64,000 nucleotides of DNA from Spirosoma sp. SC4-14 (GTDB lineage Bacteria; Bacteroidota; Bacteroidia; Cytophagales; Spirosomataceae): positions 495,001-559,000 of the forward strand of contig NZ_CP147518.1 of NCBI RefSeq assembly GCF_037201965.1, read 5' to 3'. A program made the translations under genes and the position numbers. Shown one piece after another: positions 52,828 to 61,997 of this stretch (position 1 is its first letter; each line of letters begins with the position of its first letter). The notes under the pieces are model-generated. The model ran no database searches and was not told where the DNA came from. It saw only the letters and a program-made list of their open reading frames with translations.

Positions 52828-54092
52828 AACGGCTTATCTACATCCTGACCAGTCTGGGGTTTCTGCTTTTTTTTGGGTGCAGGAAAGACTACGAAGCTCC
52901 AGTGCCCTATAATTTTACCAACCAACCGGGCGCAGGCCGGTTTACACCGGCTGTTCGGCAGGCTATAGATGGGGTCTACAGCGTTAGCGACGGAGCCGGA
53001 CTGTTTGGTGAGCAGGTGGCGCTGAAATGGACGTATGTACTGAATGGGGCTGATACAACTCACTATCTGTCGGTTTTTACGGGAGTTGATGCAGGCTATT
53101 GTAATCTGGAAATTAACCAACAGGCCGATAGCTTATGGACAACGGGCTATTGGCGAAAGCTGATTAATACGCGAACGGGACTGCTGCAATTAGCTGTTCG
53201 AGTCAGGCATAAGGGCCTTTTGGGGGCATTCAATGGTCAACTGGCCGAAGGTGATACCGTAGTGATGGAGGGCCTCTATGGTAACGAAACAGCCAACCCA
53301 TCGCAAAAAGTGACGTTTACCTACCGTCGGCCACTAAACCAGCGACCGTTTTCTATTCTGGCTCATCGCAGTGGTGGTCGTACGTCAGATCTGCTGCCTG
53401 CATCCGAAAATTCGGTAGAAATTATTAAGCTGGCGTCGCGACTGGGCGCAACTGGTATCGAAATCGACGTGCGCTATACGAAAGATGGGGTACCGATTCT
53501 CTACCACGACAATACACTTAATCTGCGTCTTGTCCAGAAAAACGGCCTGTCGGGACCAGTCGAAAATTATACCTATCAGCAGTTGAGCAGCCTGGTTCGG
53601 CTCATTAATGGCGAAAAAATTCCAACGCTGGAAGAAGCACTCGAGACTGTTGTTAACAATACAGCCCTGAGTTTTGTCTGGCTCGATACCAAATACATTG
53701 GCCCAATGGATAAGGTACAGGCCATTCAGCAGAAATACCGCCAGAAAGCGATTCTGGCGCGTCGTGATCTGCGTATTGTGATAGGTTTGCCCAGCACCGA
53801 CGCCGTGTCGTCGTACGAAGCGCTGTCCGATAAGTCCAATACACCAATTCTTTGCGAGCTCGATACAGGACTTACCCGGAGTTTAGGCGCTCGTATCTGG
53901 GCTCCGCGCTGGACACTTGGCCCGCAGGTTGATGAGGTAAAGGCGATGCAGGCCGACGGACTGACGGTGTTCGTCTGGACGCTCGATGAACCGGAGTTTA
54001 TTCGGGAGTTTATAGCTCAGAACACATTCGATGGCATCCTGTCTAACTACTCCTCGGTTGTTGCCTATTATCACTACACCGAACAGCAGTAA
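52824..54092 (+). CDS. Glycerophosphodiester phosphodiesterase-family lipoprotein
   Basis: 422 residues, GTG start coupled to the upstream stop, with a lipoprotein signal (lipobox FFGC). The first 150 residues are a beta-rich region without family I can name. The GDPD TIM barrel covers about 175-420: SILAHRSGG with His181, ENSVE, GIEIDVRYTKDGVPILYHDNT with Glu213, Asp215 and His228, and the closing FDGILSNYSSVV. It would hydrolyse glycerophosphodiesters from phospholipid head groups or teichoic-like polymers at the outer membrane. It is flanked by two barrel-like proteins in one operon. Confidence 0.88.
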   Translation: MKRLIYILTSLGFLLFFGCRKDYEAPVPYNFTNQPGAGRFTPAVRQAIDGVYSVSDGAGLFGEQVALKWTYVLNGADTTHYLSVFTGVDAGYCNLEINQQADSLWTTGYWRKLINTRTGLLQLAVRVRHKGLLGAFNGQLAEGDTVVMEGLYGNETANPSQKVTFTYRRPLNQRPFSILAHRSGGRTSDLLPASENSVEIIKLASRLGATGIEIDVRYTKDGVPILYHDNTLNLRLVQKNGLSGPVENYTYQQLSSLVRLINGEKIPTLEEALETVVNNTALSFVWLDTKYIGPMDKVQAIQQKYRQKAILARRDLRIVIGLPSTDAVSSYEALSDKSNTPILCELDTGLTRSLGARIWAPRWTLGPQVDEVKAMQADGLTVFVWTLDEPEFIREFIAQNTFDGILSNYSSVVAYYHYTEQQ

Positions 54093-54096
54093 TCAC

Positions 54097-54819
54097 ATGA
54101 AAAAATATTTATATTTAATCGTCTGGGCCGTTTTTTTGTTAGTGATACATACGGCAGCCAATGGCCAGTCAAGACGGCGAACGACCGATTCGACCCGTAT
54201 CCGGCGCGTTTGGCGACTCTCCGGCGACTCGACCCGCTTTCGTCCGCGCCTGCCCGATTCGATTCGTACCCGTCGCTGGGATTATGCGGTTGTTGTAACA
54301 ATAGGAGGAGGGCTGTCTTATTATTCGACGCATCTGGGTGTTCCCTCCAATCTGGAGCAGGCTCGTATCAGTCGTTTCGGAACGCCATCCTCTTTTCGGG
54401 TGATGTGGTATCCTGATCATCGGCTGCGGGTTGGGCTGGAAACAGGCTGGACCACCATGTATCGGTATCGGGGGAACGTTGATGGAGTACGAACACGTGT
54501 GTATGTGTCGGCGGTGCCCATGTTGCTGGTGTTTTCCATGCCACTGGCCTGGGTCAGAGGCTTTGAACGGAATCTGGTTCGGCGGATGGCCATTACCGTC
54601 GGAACGGGGGCTTATATCAATCATTCGCGGCTGGATTATGCCGGAATTGTTGAGTCGAATACAATAAGTTTGGGCTGGATGGCGGCTGCGTCATATACCT
54701 ATCCGCTGGGACGACGTTTTAGGGTTGCCGGAGAAGTGAAATGGTTCGATGCTGTCGCTGTTGAAAATGCGGCTTTTACGGCCGAACTTCAACTAATGTG
54801 GCGGGCCTTTTCGTGGTAA
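54097..54819 (+). CDS. Predicted secreted or outer-membrane barrel-like protein
   Basis: 240 residues starting at ATG 54097, which gives a clear signal peptide (KKYLYLIVWAVFLLVIHTAANGQ); the longer upstream frame overlaps the preceding gene and is not signal-like. A very Arg-rich stretch (about 25-60; SRRRTTDSTRIRRVW, RFRPRLPDSIRTRRW) precedes strands that resemble a small barrel (FRVMWYPDHRLRVGLETGW, EVKWFDAVAVEN). Family not recognised. Last gene of the barrel-GDPD-barrel operon, 4 bases after it. Confidence 0.7.
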   Translation: MKKYLYLIVWAVFLLVIHTAANGQSRRRTTDSTRIRRVWRLSGDSTRFRPRLPDSIRTRRWDYAVVVTIGGGLSYYSTHLGVPSNLEQARISRFGTPSSFRVMWYPDHRLRVGLETGWTTMYRYRGNVDGVRTRVYVSAVPMLLVFSMPLAWVRGFERNLVRRMAITVGTGAYINHSRLDYAGIVESNTISLGWMAAASYTYPLGRRFRVAGEVKWFDAVAVENAAFTAELQLMWRAFSW

Positions 54820-54830
54820 ATAACAAAGAA

Positions 54831-54913
54831 TGAAAGAGCGAACAGGTGGAAGGCCAGTCTGCCCGCCCACCAGCTAAATCACTTGTTTGTTAATTCACTC
54901 ATTCGCTCTTTCA
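54831..54913. repeat. Inverted repeat flanking the gap before the phosphoesterase gene
   Basis: TGAAAGAGCGAA (54831-54842) is inverted as TTCGCTCTTTCA (54902-54913), 59 bases apart. The whole intergenic gap could fold as one stem; it may be a terminator or a dispersed repeat. Confidence 0.5.
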
Positions 54914-54934
54914 CTAATTAAGTAATCGTACGTT

Positions 54935-55810
54935 ATGAATCAGGAAGACTCTAAAAAAGAAATTCTGTTTTTAAGTGATACGCAGGCTCCTATGTGGGTT
55001 GAGCGGTTGGTGTTGCGAGCCCATCAGAACACAAAAGCAACTACCACCATTTTTGCCGAAATCATCCGGCTTAGACCTGATGTGCTGTATTGGCTCGGCG
55101 ATATCGTATCTCTAGGGTACCGAAACAACAAATGGCGAATTATTGACCAGTTTCTGGAAAAATGCACCGAAGTGGGTACCGCAGTTTATGCTATCATGGG
55201 TAACCACGATGTGATGGGACGCCCTCGCAAAGGGGCCCGCAATTTCCAGAAACGCTTTCCAGAACATATTCCAACCGGTTACGTAAAAATAACGGATGGG
55301 ATTGCTGTTGTGATGCTCAACTCCAATTTCAGTACGCTCTCAGTGGCCGACCTGGTTAAGCAACAGACGTGGTACGAACAGACCCTCCAGGAGCTTGATG
55401 CCGATCTGGCGGTGAAAGTGGTTATCGTTACTTGCCATCATGCGCCTTTTTCGAACAGTAGGCTGGTGGGGTCGTCGAAACTAGTGCAGCAGCGATTTGT
55501 TCCGGCCTATACCCGATCGCAGAAAGGACGGTTATTTATTACGGGACATTCGCACGCATTCGAGCGGTTTCAGTTCGATGGCAAAGAGTTTCTGGTTATT
55601 GGCGGTGGCGGTGGACTTCGGCAACCGCTCAATATGTCGCCGAGCCGTCTGCCCGATCTGGCCACAACCTACAAACCGCTGTTTCATTATCTGGCCGTCC
55701 GGCGCGAAGGAGAAGGCCTACGGCTAATATCCTACTGCCTGCGCAACGATTTCTCGGGTTTCGACCAGGGCTATCAGTTCGAAATACCGGCCGAGGTGCC
55801 GGTTGCGTAG
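54935..55810 (+). CDS. Calcineurin-like metallophosphoesterase
   Basis: 291 residues, no signal peptide, cytoplasmic. The dinuclear-metal motifs are in order: LSDTQ (Asp15, with Gln17 where DxH is usual), LGDIVSLG, MGNHDVMG, TCHHAPF and TGHSHAFERF. The DxQ variant loses one of the canonical His ligands, so metal choice or activity may be altered. The substrate is unknown; related proteins cut phosphodiesters or phosphomonoesters. Its stop codon touches the stop of the convergent gene (55811) with no bases between. Confidence 0.86.
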   Translation: MNQEDSKKEILFLSDTQAPMWVERLVLRAHQNTKATTTIFAEIIRLRPDVLYWLGDIVSLGYRNNKWRIIDQFLEKCTEVGTAVYAIMGNHDVMGRPRKGARNFQKRFPEHIPTGYVKITDGIAVVMLNSNFSTLSVADLVKQQTWYEQTLQELDADLAVKVVIVTCHHAPFSNSRLVGSSKLVQQRFVPAYTRSQKGRLFITGHSHAFERFQFDGKEFLVIGGGGGLRQPLNMSPSRLPDLATTYKPLFHYLAVRREGEGLRLISYCLRNDFSGFDQGYQFEIPAEVPVA

Positions 55811-56593
55811 TTACTGCTCCTCTACTGTCCCAACGCCAAGCTCCGAAAACAGCGTTTGCCAGTATTGCGTTATGGCCGGGTTGTTTTCCTTTACCGATGC
55901 GTTTGGTTCGAAGGGAAGAATCATGGTAATATCGGGGCTGCCAATCTGGTATTTTTTCAATTGTTCGGCGTCGGCTTTGGCCCATTGTTCGGCCTGCGCA
56001 TTATCTTTAGGAGGGGTTATCTGAAAATCACGTCGTCCGGGGCCTTTCACGCTTTCAATCATATCGCTCAGGTAATAGACCTTCACGGTAGCACCAGTTT
56101 CGTTGGCTTTGGCCATAACGGGTAAACTCGCCCAAATATCGGTTTCGCGGTTCGATGAGCCCGTGTTTTGGGCGACAAGTTGTTGTAGGACGCGTTGCCG
56201 AATCTGTGTTTTTTCGCGCGTGAGCGACATAGCAAATTCCGTTTCGGCCGTTTCGCGGTCGGTTGGACTAGCCGCCGACACATCGTCCATTTCCGAGCGT
56301 ACCGTTATATTGAGTGCGCGGGCTTTAGACGTATTTTCGTGGATGAAATAAACGTCGAGCCGGTCGCCTTTCTGGCGGATATTCTGCTCAATAATGTCGG
56401 TTATAGCTTGCTGATATTTTTGAGCAACGAACGCTTTGTTCGTATTTACGCTACGCGTCTTATCCAGAAAAATCAACGTATAAATCGGCCCTTCGGTGTT
56501 TACGCTTGCTTTATCGCTATCGCCAGAACAGGCTAGTAAGCTTATCAGGAAAAAACCGAGCAATGCCCGGCTCAGAATGATCGTACGTGTCAT
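55811..56593 (-). CDS. Lipoprotein with von Willebrand A-like fold, unknown function
   Basis: 260 residues, lipoprotein signal (lipobox LLAC, Cys22). The first strand YTLIFLDKTRSVN has a DxTxS arrangement like the metal-ion adhesion site of VWA domains, and further down a VKVYYLSDMIES strand fits the same fold. The second motif is not clear, so this is a suggestion only. It lies 18 bases after the 56612-57571 gene in the same direction, so the two probably form an operon of envelope proteins. Confidence 0.65.
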   Translation of the reverse strand: MTRTIILSRALLGFFLISLLACSGDSDKASVNTEGPIYTLIFLDKTRSVNTNKAFVAQKYQQAITDIIEQNIRQKGDRLDVYFIHENTSKARALNITVRSEMDDVSAASPTDRETAETEFAMSLTREKTQIRQRVLQQLVAQNTGSSNRETDIWASLPVMAKANETGATVKVYYLSDMIESVKGPGRRDFQITPPKDNAQAEQWAKADAEQLKKYQIGSPDITMILPFEPNASVKENNPAITQYWQTLFSELGVGTVEEQ

Positions 56594-56611
56594 GATGTAG
56601 TAAGCCGACGG

Positions 56612-57571
56612 TTACTGGTTCGACAAAAAAGTTTGCCGCAGTGTGCTGTCGGCAGGGGTGTTGTGATTCCAGTAATCGGTCAAAATGGTTTTCTTTAAAA
56701 CGGCTCTGGAGGTCAGAAGGTTATCTTTACTTTTGTAGGTTTCGCGCCATCCCACAATTTTATGTGGAAATTGACTTTCAAAAACGATCACCAGCGTTCG
56801 GTCGTCGGTTGGGTATTCGATGGTGTACGATTTAAGGTATTTTCCCGGATAAAGGATGCCTTCATAATTCTCTATTCGTAGTTTGGCCGGCAATGGTTCG
56901 AGTCGTTTATGGCGCAGTCGGGCGGTCATTGTGCCGGGAATTAACTGAATTTCGCCCGTAGGCAGCTTTTCAGGATTCAGCCGGATTCGGTTCCAGAGTT
57001 CATCTTCGAGGCTAGCCTTTCCAACCGTATAGTCTTCGCTGGCTTCGTTCTCGAAATACGATTTGCCCGTAATTTCGTAGCCATTGTTTCGGTAATTGAG
57101 CTGAATATAGCTATGCCCGCACCATTCCTGGGCCGATGTGCTCACCTTGAGCGTATTCGGAAACAGGGGCGCATTGCCGGTGTTGATGGGTGTGAAAACC
57201 GACGTGAACAGCGAATAATCGTAAAGGCCCGTCACAAATTTTTTCGACAGGTTAGTTTTAAGTACCGGTATCGATTTGTCGTGGCTTGCGGGCGTTTCCG
57301 CTTTTACCTGCTTATCGGTTCGGAAGTCTTCTGTTACAAAAATCATGACCGCTTCGCCCGGATTCAATGAACCATATTGCGCCTGTTCGAGCTCGTAGTG
57401 GTTCAGTTCGGCTTTGCCTGTAAACCAGTAGCTGGCAAATTGAGCAGATGTTTCGTTGGCAGACGATGTTTTAACGGCAGGCTCCTGTTGAAAGATGGTT
57501 GCTTTCATGGCAAACGCGAAGACAACAGCCAGAGCCAGAACGATGAGCAGGAAGTTTTTCTGGACGAACAT
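56612..57571 (-). CDS. Envelope protein of unknown function
   Basis: 319 residues with an N-terminal hydrophobic segment (LLIVLALAVVFAFAMKA) that acts as anchor or signal; there is no lipobox Cys. The rest is a mixed soluble domain with a basic C-terminal half (GTMTARLRHKRLEPLPAKLRIENYEG). I recognise no family; similar Bacteroidota proteins are often labelled Maf-like, but the SxTR/DT motifs of Maf are absent. First gene of a pair with the VWA-like lipoprotein. Confidence 0.65.
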   Translation of the reverse strand: MFVQKNFLLIVLALAVVFAFAMKATIFQQEPAVKTSSANETSAQFASYWFTGKAELNHYELEQAQYGSLNPGEAVMIFVTEDFRTDKQVKAETPASHDKSIPVLKTNLSKKFVTGLYDYSLFTSVFTPINTGNAPLFPNTLKVSTSAQEWCGHSYIQLNYRNNGYEITGKSYFENEASEDYTVGKASLEDELWNRIRLNPEKLPTGEIQLIPGTMTARLRHKRLEPLPAKLRIENYEGILYPGKYLKSYTIEYPTDDRTLVIVFESQFPHKIVGWRETYKSKDNLLTSRAVLKKTILTDYWNHNTPADSTLRQTFLSNQ

Positions 57572-57887
57572 AGATTTTGATTCGGATTGTCAAAAGTACT
57601 AACAATAGCTAACTTGCTCAATTCTAACCAACCCCACCAGCATGCACTTTTATCAATTAATTGGCACCCTCGAAGAGGTTTACACCGAATTTTCTAGCTA
57701 CGCCATTCGACGTGTAGATAACAGACCTTAGTCCGGTTGCCAGCCGTTTGAGTCAGATAAGTCGAATGGGAATCAGTATAAGTAAACCTGCCGACATAAA
57801 AAGAATAAATTGCTAGTTATCACGCAGAATCATAAGAGTTTGGCATTTAAAAGTTAGTTAACTTTCGTAGCGTAAACTCTTTCAATT
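57572..57887. other. Divergent intergenic region
   Basis: 316 bases between two divergent genes. I see no gene and only a weak promoter-like match (TAACTTTC at 57859-57866). Confidence 0.4.
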
Positions 57888-59516
57888 ATGATACAACCTT
57901 ACCGAAAACTGCTCCTTCTGTTCCATTGCACCTTGTTTGCCATGCACTCCCTGATGGCACAGGTCGAAAAAGCACCACCCCGTCACGAAGGCGAAGGACC
58001 TTTTGGGCGTCTCATCATTCGCGGTGTTACGCTGGTCAATAGCACTGGTGCGCCACCCATTGGACCAATAGATATCGTGGTCGAAAAAAATCGGATTGCG
58101 CAGATTCAGCAGGTTGGCTATCCTGGTGTTCCCATTGATCCGAAACGACGTCCGCAGGCGGCTCCCGGCGACAAGGAACTGAACTGCGAAGGTATGTATC
58201 TGATGCCTGGCTTTGTGGATATGCATGGGCATATTGGCGGACAGGCGCAGGGAGCCAATGCCGAATATGTGTTCAAACTCTGGCTCGGACACGGCATTAC
58301 TACCATTCGGGACCCATCTTGTGGCAATGGCCTCGACTGGGTGCTTGAGCATCGGGCTAAAAGCGAACGAAATGAAATTACGGCCCCCCGAATCAAAGCC
58401 TACACCGTGTTCGGGCAGGGTGCAAAAGAGCCGATCAGTACACCCGAACAGGCGCGTGCGTGGGTGCAGCTAAATGCGAAACGAGGTGCCGATGGTATCA
58501 AATTCTTTGGTGCCGAGCCGAATATTTTCCGGGCTGCTCTGGAAGAAAACAAGAAGTTAGGTTTACGGTCGGCCTGCCACCATGCCCAATTGGAAGTGGC
58601 ACGTATGAATGCATTGGCAACTGCAAAAGCCGGATTAACATCGCTCGAACACTGGTATGGGCTGCCAGAAGCCTTGTTCGACGATAAAACTGTTCAGAAT
58701 TACCCGGCTACCTATAACTATAATAACGAACAGAATCGGTTCGAAGAGGCCGGAAATTTGTGGCAGCAAGCGGCTAAACCTGGCAGCGAACGCTGGAATA
58801 AAGTTATGGATGAACTGATCGCGCTGGATTTTACGCTCGATCCGACCTTCAATATTTACGAAGCCAACCGCGAACTGATGCTGGCTCGTCGGGCCGAGTG
58901 GCACGACGACTATACGATGCCTAGCTTGTGGCGTTTTTATGGCCCTAGTCGAATTTCGCACGGGTCTTACTGGCATTCGTGGGGAACTGAACAGGAGGTG
59001 TCCTGGAAAAAAAATTATCAACTCTGGATGGCCTTCATCAATGAGTATAAAAATCGGGGCGGGCGTGTAACGGCCGGATCGGATTCCGGATTCATTTATC
59101 AACTTTATGGGTTTGCCTACATCCGTGAGCTTGAACTGCTGCGTGAGGCTGGTTTTCATCCGCTGGAAGTGATTCGGGCGGCAACCTTAAAAGGGGCTGA
59201 AGCACTGGGTATGACCGATCAGATTGGGTCGGTTGAAGTCGGTAAACTGGCCGATTTTGTAATTGTCGATCAGAACCCACTGGCCAATCTGAAAGTACTT
59301 TACGGAACTGGAGCCATACACCTGAACGATAAGAACGAAGTGGAGCGCGTGGGCGGAGTTACGTATACCGTAAAAGATGGCGTTGTGTATGACGCTAAAA
59401 AACTACTGGCCGACGTTCGTCAGATGGTGGCCGAAGCCAAACAGAAAGAAAATTTCGAGATTACCCAGCCAGGTATGACACCTAAACCCGGTAAGGTGTC
59501 TGGTGGTAAGAATTAA
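57888..59516 (+). CDS. Secreted amidohydrolase-family protein
   Basis: 542 residues with a signal peptide (LLLLFHCTLFAMHSLMAQ). The beta-sandwich and TIM-barrel fold of amidohydrolases is evident: the metal motif MHGHIG after YLMPGFVD, later His in SACHHAQL and TSLEHWYG, and the Asp motif AGSDSGF, and the typical ending ALGMTDQIGSVEVGKLADFVIVDQNPL. Subfamilies hydrolyse cyclic amides, peptides or other amide bonds; the substrate cannot be set. The C-terminus is rich in Lys/Gly and ends just before a hairpin at 59521-59572. Confidence 0.88.
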   Translation: MIQPYRKLLLLFHCTLFAMHSLMAQVEKAPPRHEGEGPFGRLIIRGVTLVNSTGAPPIGPIDIVVEKNRIAQIQQVGYPGVPIDPKRRPQAAPGDKELNCEGMYLMPGFVDMHGHIGGQAQGANAEYVFKLWLGHGITTIRDPSCGNGLDWVLEHRAKSERNEITAPRIKAYTVFGQGAKEPISTPEQARAWVQLNAKRGADGIKFFGAEPNIFRAALEENKKLGLRSACHHAQLEVARMNALATAKAGLTSLEHWYGLPEALFDDKTVQNYPATYNYNNEQNRFEEAGNLWQQAAKPGSERWNKVMDELIALDFTLDPTFNIYEANRELMLARRAEWHDDYTMPSLWRFYGPSRISHGSYWHSWGTEQEVSWKKNYQLWMAFINEYKNRGGRVTAGSDSGFIYQLYGFAYIRELELLREAGFHPLEVIRAATLKGAEALGMTDQIGSVEVGKLADFVIVDQNPLANLKVLYGTGAIHLNDKNEVERVGGVTYTVKDGVVYDAKKLLADVRQMVAEAKQKENFEITQPGMTPKPGKVSGGKN

Positions 59517-59520
59517 TTTG

Positions 59521-59572
59521 TTAACGATGTGAGCGATATGAACAGCTTCGTTCATATCGCTCACATCGTTAA
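59521..59572. terminator. Bidirectional terminator with 23-base perfect arms
   Basis: TTAACGATGTGAGCGATATG with three more bases (59521-59543) is perfectly inverted at 59550-59572 around AGCTTC. It lies between convergent genes and overlaps the stop region of the minus-strand gene (59569). Confidence 0.8.
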
Positions 59573-60609
59573 TGCTGAACAATAATTTTTCGAGCTTGAG
59601 TACCAACAGATTCTGTAATACGCAATAGATACTGGTTGTTAGGCCATGAGGTTGTTTTGATCGTTACGGTTGGTGAGTTCGCTGTTTTCTGGAAAAAGAA
59701 ACGACCCTGCAAATCTGTTATGTCCAGTATCGAGGCATCTTCTAATCCACTTATCGTCACTTGATCGACTGCCAACGGGTTTATGATTACTAATTCCCCA
59801 TTAGCGCGTATGATAACGCTCCGAATGGGTGAGTAGCTGAAATGGCCATTAGTATCCATCTGTTTTAATCGATAGTAGCTAATGCCTTTAAGTGGGGTTT
59901 CGTCAGTAAAGTAATAATGCTGTTTTGCAGAAACTGTTCCATGACCGGCCACTTGCGCTACTGAAACGAACGAGCGCAGATCGGTAGTTCGCTCTATATA
60001 GAACAGGGAATTATCCTGCTCGCTGGTGGTGGTCCATTCTAGCTGAACCTGCTGTTGAACCGCTTTTATTGAAAAAGCGGTTAACGAAACAGGCAATGGT
60101 GCCTGAACAGTATACTGGAAAACTGTTGCGCTGGTTGCCAAAGAGGTTGGCGTTCCGCAACTGCACGGACTGCCTGGTCCATTTCCGAATATTTCGGAAC
60201 CTCCTCCCGAATGCCAGGCACTAACAATGTAGGTAACAACGGTGCCAGCAGGAAGTGCTGGAATGGTAGCTGTGCATACATCCACTCCCGAGCTTGTGCA
60301 GGCATAGGAGGCCACCAACACCTGTGTGGTACCAGACCCGGTTCCGTAGGCTCCTGAGGGCGTACTCCCATCTGTTGTATAGTAAACCCGTACCTGATCG
60401 GTATAGAATTGATACTCAACTTTAAACCCTATCGTAACGGCTATATTGTCGTAGACGGCATTGGTGGCAGCACTCATAAATGGCTGTGAACAGCCTGAAG
60501 TAATTGTATTCTGAGTTTGCTCATGGTAGACATAATTGGCTTCGGCAACCACTATACCAGAACTGATACAACCCCAGAGAAAAACTCCATATTGTAGAAT
60601 GTGTTTCAT
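59569..60609 (-). CDS. Secreted protein with T9SS sorting tail (Por secretion type A)
   Basis: 346 residues from ATG 60609, chosen because it places MKHILQYGVFLWG directly as signal peptide; an upstream ATG (60633) adds eight residues. The body (to about 185) has a strand-rich domain with several Cys and Gly-rich turns and a chitobiase-like phrase YYTTDGSTPSGAYG. A linker with LPVSLTAFSIK follows, marking a common T9SS cargo module, and the last 80 residues (LDITDLQGRFFFQK, NNQYLLRI, KIIVQH) are the type A sorting domain. It is exported through the outer membrane by T9SS. The function of its N-terminal part is unknown. Confidence 0.85.
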   Translation of the reverse strand: MKHILQYGVFLWGCISSGIVVAEANYVYHEQTQNTITSGCSQPFMSAATNAVYDNIAVTIGFKVEYQFYTDQVRVYYTTDGSTPSGAYGTGSGTTQVLVASYACTSSGVDVCTATIPALPAGTVVTYIVSAWHSGGGSEIFGNGPGSPCSCGTPTSLATSATVFQYTVQAPLPVSLTAFSIKAVQQQVQLEWTTTSEQDNSLFYIERTTDLRSFVSVAQVAGHGTVSAKQHYYFTDETPLKGISYYRLKQMDTNGHFSYSPIRSVIIRANGELVIINPLAVDQVTISGLEDASILDITDLQGRFFFQKTANSPTVTIKTTSWPNNQYLLRITESVGTQARKIIVQH

Positions 60610-60810
60610 AAATCTTAACCGATATAGGTACAATTGCGTGCTTAATGCTTGTATGTAAATATATTAAAATTATTCCTTAGTTTATTTATAGCCTTATATT
60701 TATATAGTAATTTGTCGGCCAGCACAGGGAGATAGGGAGGTGCATGAGAGTTAACGGAAAATAGAGAAGTACTTTTGGAGACCCTGAAGATTCTACGAAT
60801 TACCTTATCT

Positions 60811-61950
60811 GTGAAAAATACAGTTGCTGTTCGATTTCTTTGCCTGTTATTAATTGGCATGTTTGCAGGCATTTGGGCCAGTGCTCAGAAACTGCCCCGT
60901 AGACGCGATATACTGGCAAAAATGACCCTGGCCAATGATTACTTCATGAAAAAATGGCCGGATACCGGAAAGGAAATTGTAACCAACAAAACGCGCCCGA
61001 GTAATATCTGGACACGGGCAGTTTACTACGAAGGGCTTATCGACTTGTATAAAACCGACCGGCAGCAACGTTATTACGACTATGCCGTTGATTGGGCTGA
61101 AAAGCACCGGTGGGGAATGCGTTCGGGAATAAAAACGCGCAATGCCGACGATCAGTGCTGCGGACAAACCTACATTGATCTCTACCTGATCGATAAAAAG
61201 CCCGAACGAATTCACGACATCAAACTGTCGATCGACTCGATGGTGGCCAGCTCTACAGTGGATGATTGGAACTGGATTGATGCATTACAGATGGCAATGC
61301 CTGTTTTTGCTAAATTGGGGGTTATTTATGCCGACAACGCTTATTTCGAGAAAATGTATCAGATTTATCAGTTCTCGAAAACGCAGCATGGTGGCAACGG
61401 ACTCTACAACCCCACTGATCATTTATGGTGGCGCGATAAGGATTTTGTACCACCCTATAAGGAGCCAAACGGGAAAGATTGCTACTGGTCGAGGGGGAAT
61501 GGCTGGGTTGTGGCGGCACTGGTTCGTGTTCTGGACATAATGCCGAACGATGCACCGCACCGCAGCGAGTACCTGCATATGTATCGCGATATGATTCAGG
61601 CATTAGGATTACTTCAGCGGGCTGATGGGTTCTGGAACGTTAGTTTACATGATCCGAATAATTACGGCGGTAAAGAATTGTCGGGAACGGCTTTATTTAC
61701 TTATGGCATGGCCTGGGGTGTAAATAAAGGGTTGCTGGATCGGAAAACCTACCTGCCAATCGTAGCCAAAGCCTGGAATGCGATGGCTACCGAAGGCGTC
61801 CACCCCGATGGGAAGCTGGGTTATGTGCAGGGAACGGGCAAAGAGCCGAAAGATGGCCAGCCTGTTACGTACGATAGTACCCCCGATTTCGAAGATTATG
61901 GCCTGGGGTGCTTTCTGCTTGCCGGAAGTGAAGTCTATAAACTGCGATAA
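60811..61950 (+). CDS. GH105 unsaturated rhamnogalacturonyl hydrolase
   Basis: About 379 residues from a GTG at 60811, which gives a compact signal peptide (VKNTVAVRFLCLLLIGMFAGIWASAQ, first codon read as Met); a TTG at 60775 is the alternative. The (alpha/alpha)6 barrel of GH88/GH105 is seen from WTRAVYYEGLIDLY, the catalytic Asp lies in DDWNWIDALQMAMP, and SRGNGWVVAAL, DGFWNVSLHD and GTALFTYGMAWG are typical of the family. It releases the unsaturated galacturonate from rhamnogalacturonan oligomers, probably in the periplasm. The rhamnose mutarotase downstream fits use of the freed rhamnose. Confidence 0.88.
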   Translation: MKNTVAVRFLCLLLIGMFAGIWASAQKLPRRRDILAKMTLANDYFMKKWPDTGKEIVTNKTRPSNIWTRAVYYEGLIDLYKTDRQQRYYDYAVDWAEKHRWGMRSGIKTRNADDQCCGQTYIDLYLIDKKPERIHDIKLSIDSMVASSTVDDWNWIDALQMAMPVFAKLGVIYADNAYFEKMYQIYQFSKTQHGGNGLYNPTDHLWWRDKDFVPPYKEPNGKDCYWSRGNGWVVAALVRVLDIMPNDAPHRSEYLHMYRDMIQALGLLQRADGFWNVSLHDPNNYGGKELSGTALFTYGMAWGVNKGLLDRKTYLPIVAKAWNAMATEGVHPDGKLGYVQGTGKEPKDGQPVTYDSTPDFEDYGLGCFLLAGSEVYKLR

Positions 61951-61997
61951 TACGATAAACTAATGTTCTGATAAACAAGAGATCGACCCGTATACCT

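Noticed and set aside
56612..57571. Maf-type septum inhibitor or nucleotide pyrophosphatase
   Set aside because: None of the Maf signature motifs is present; the resemblance is only to likely mislabelled database entries as I remember them.
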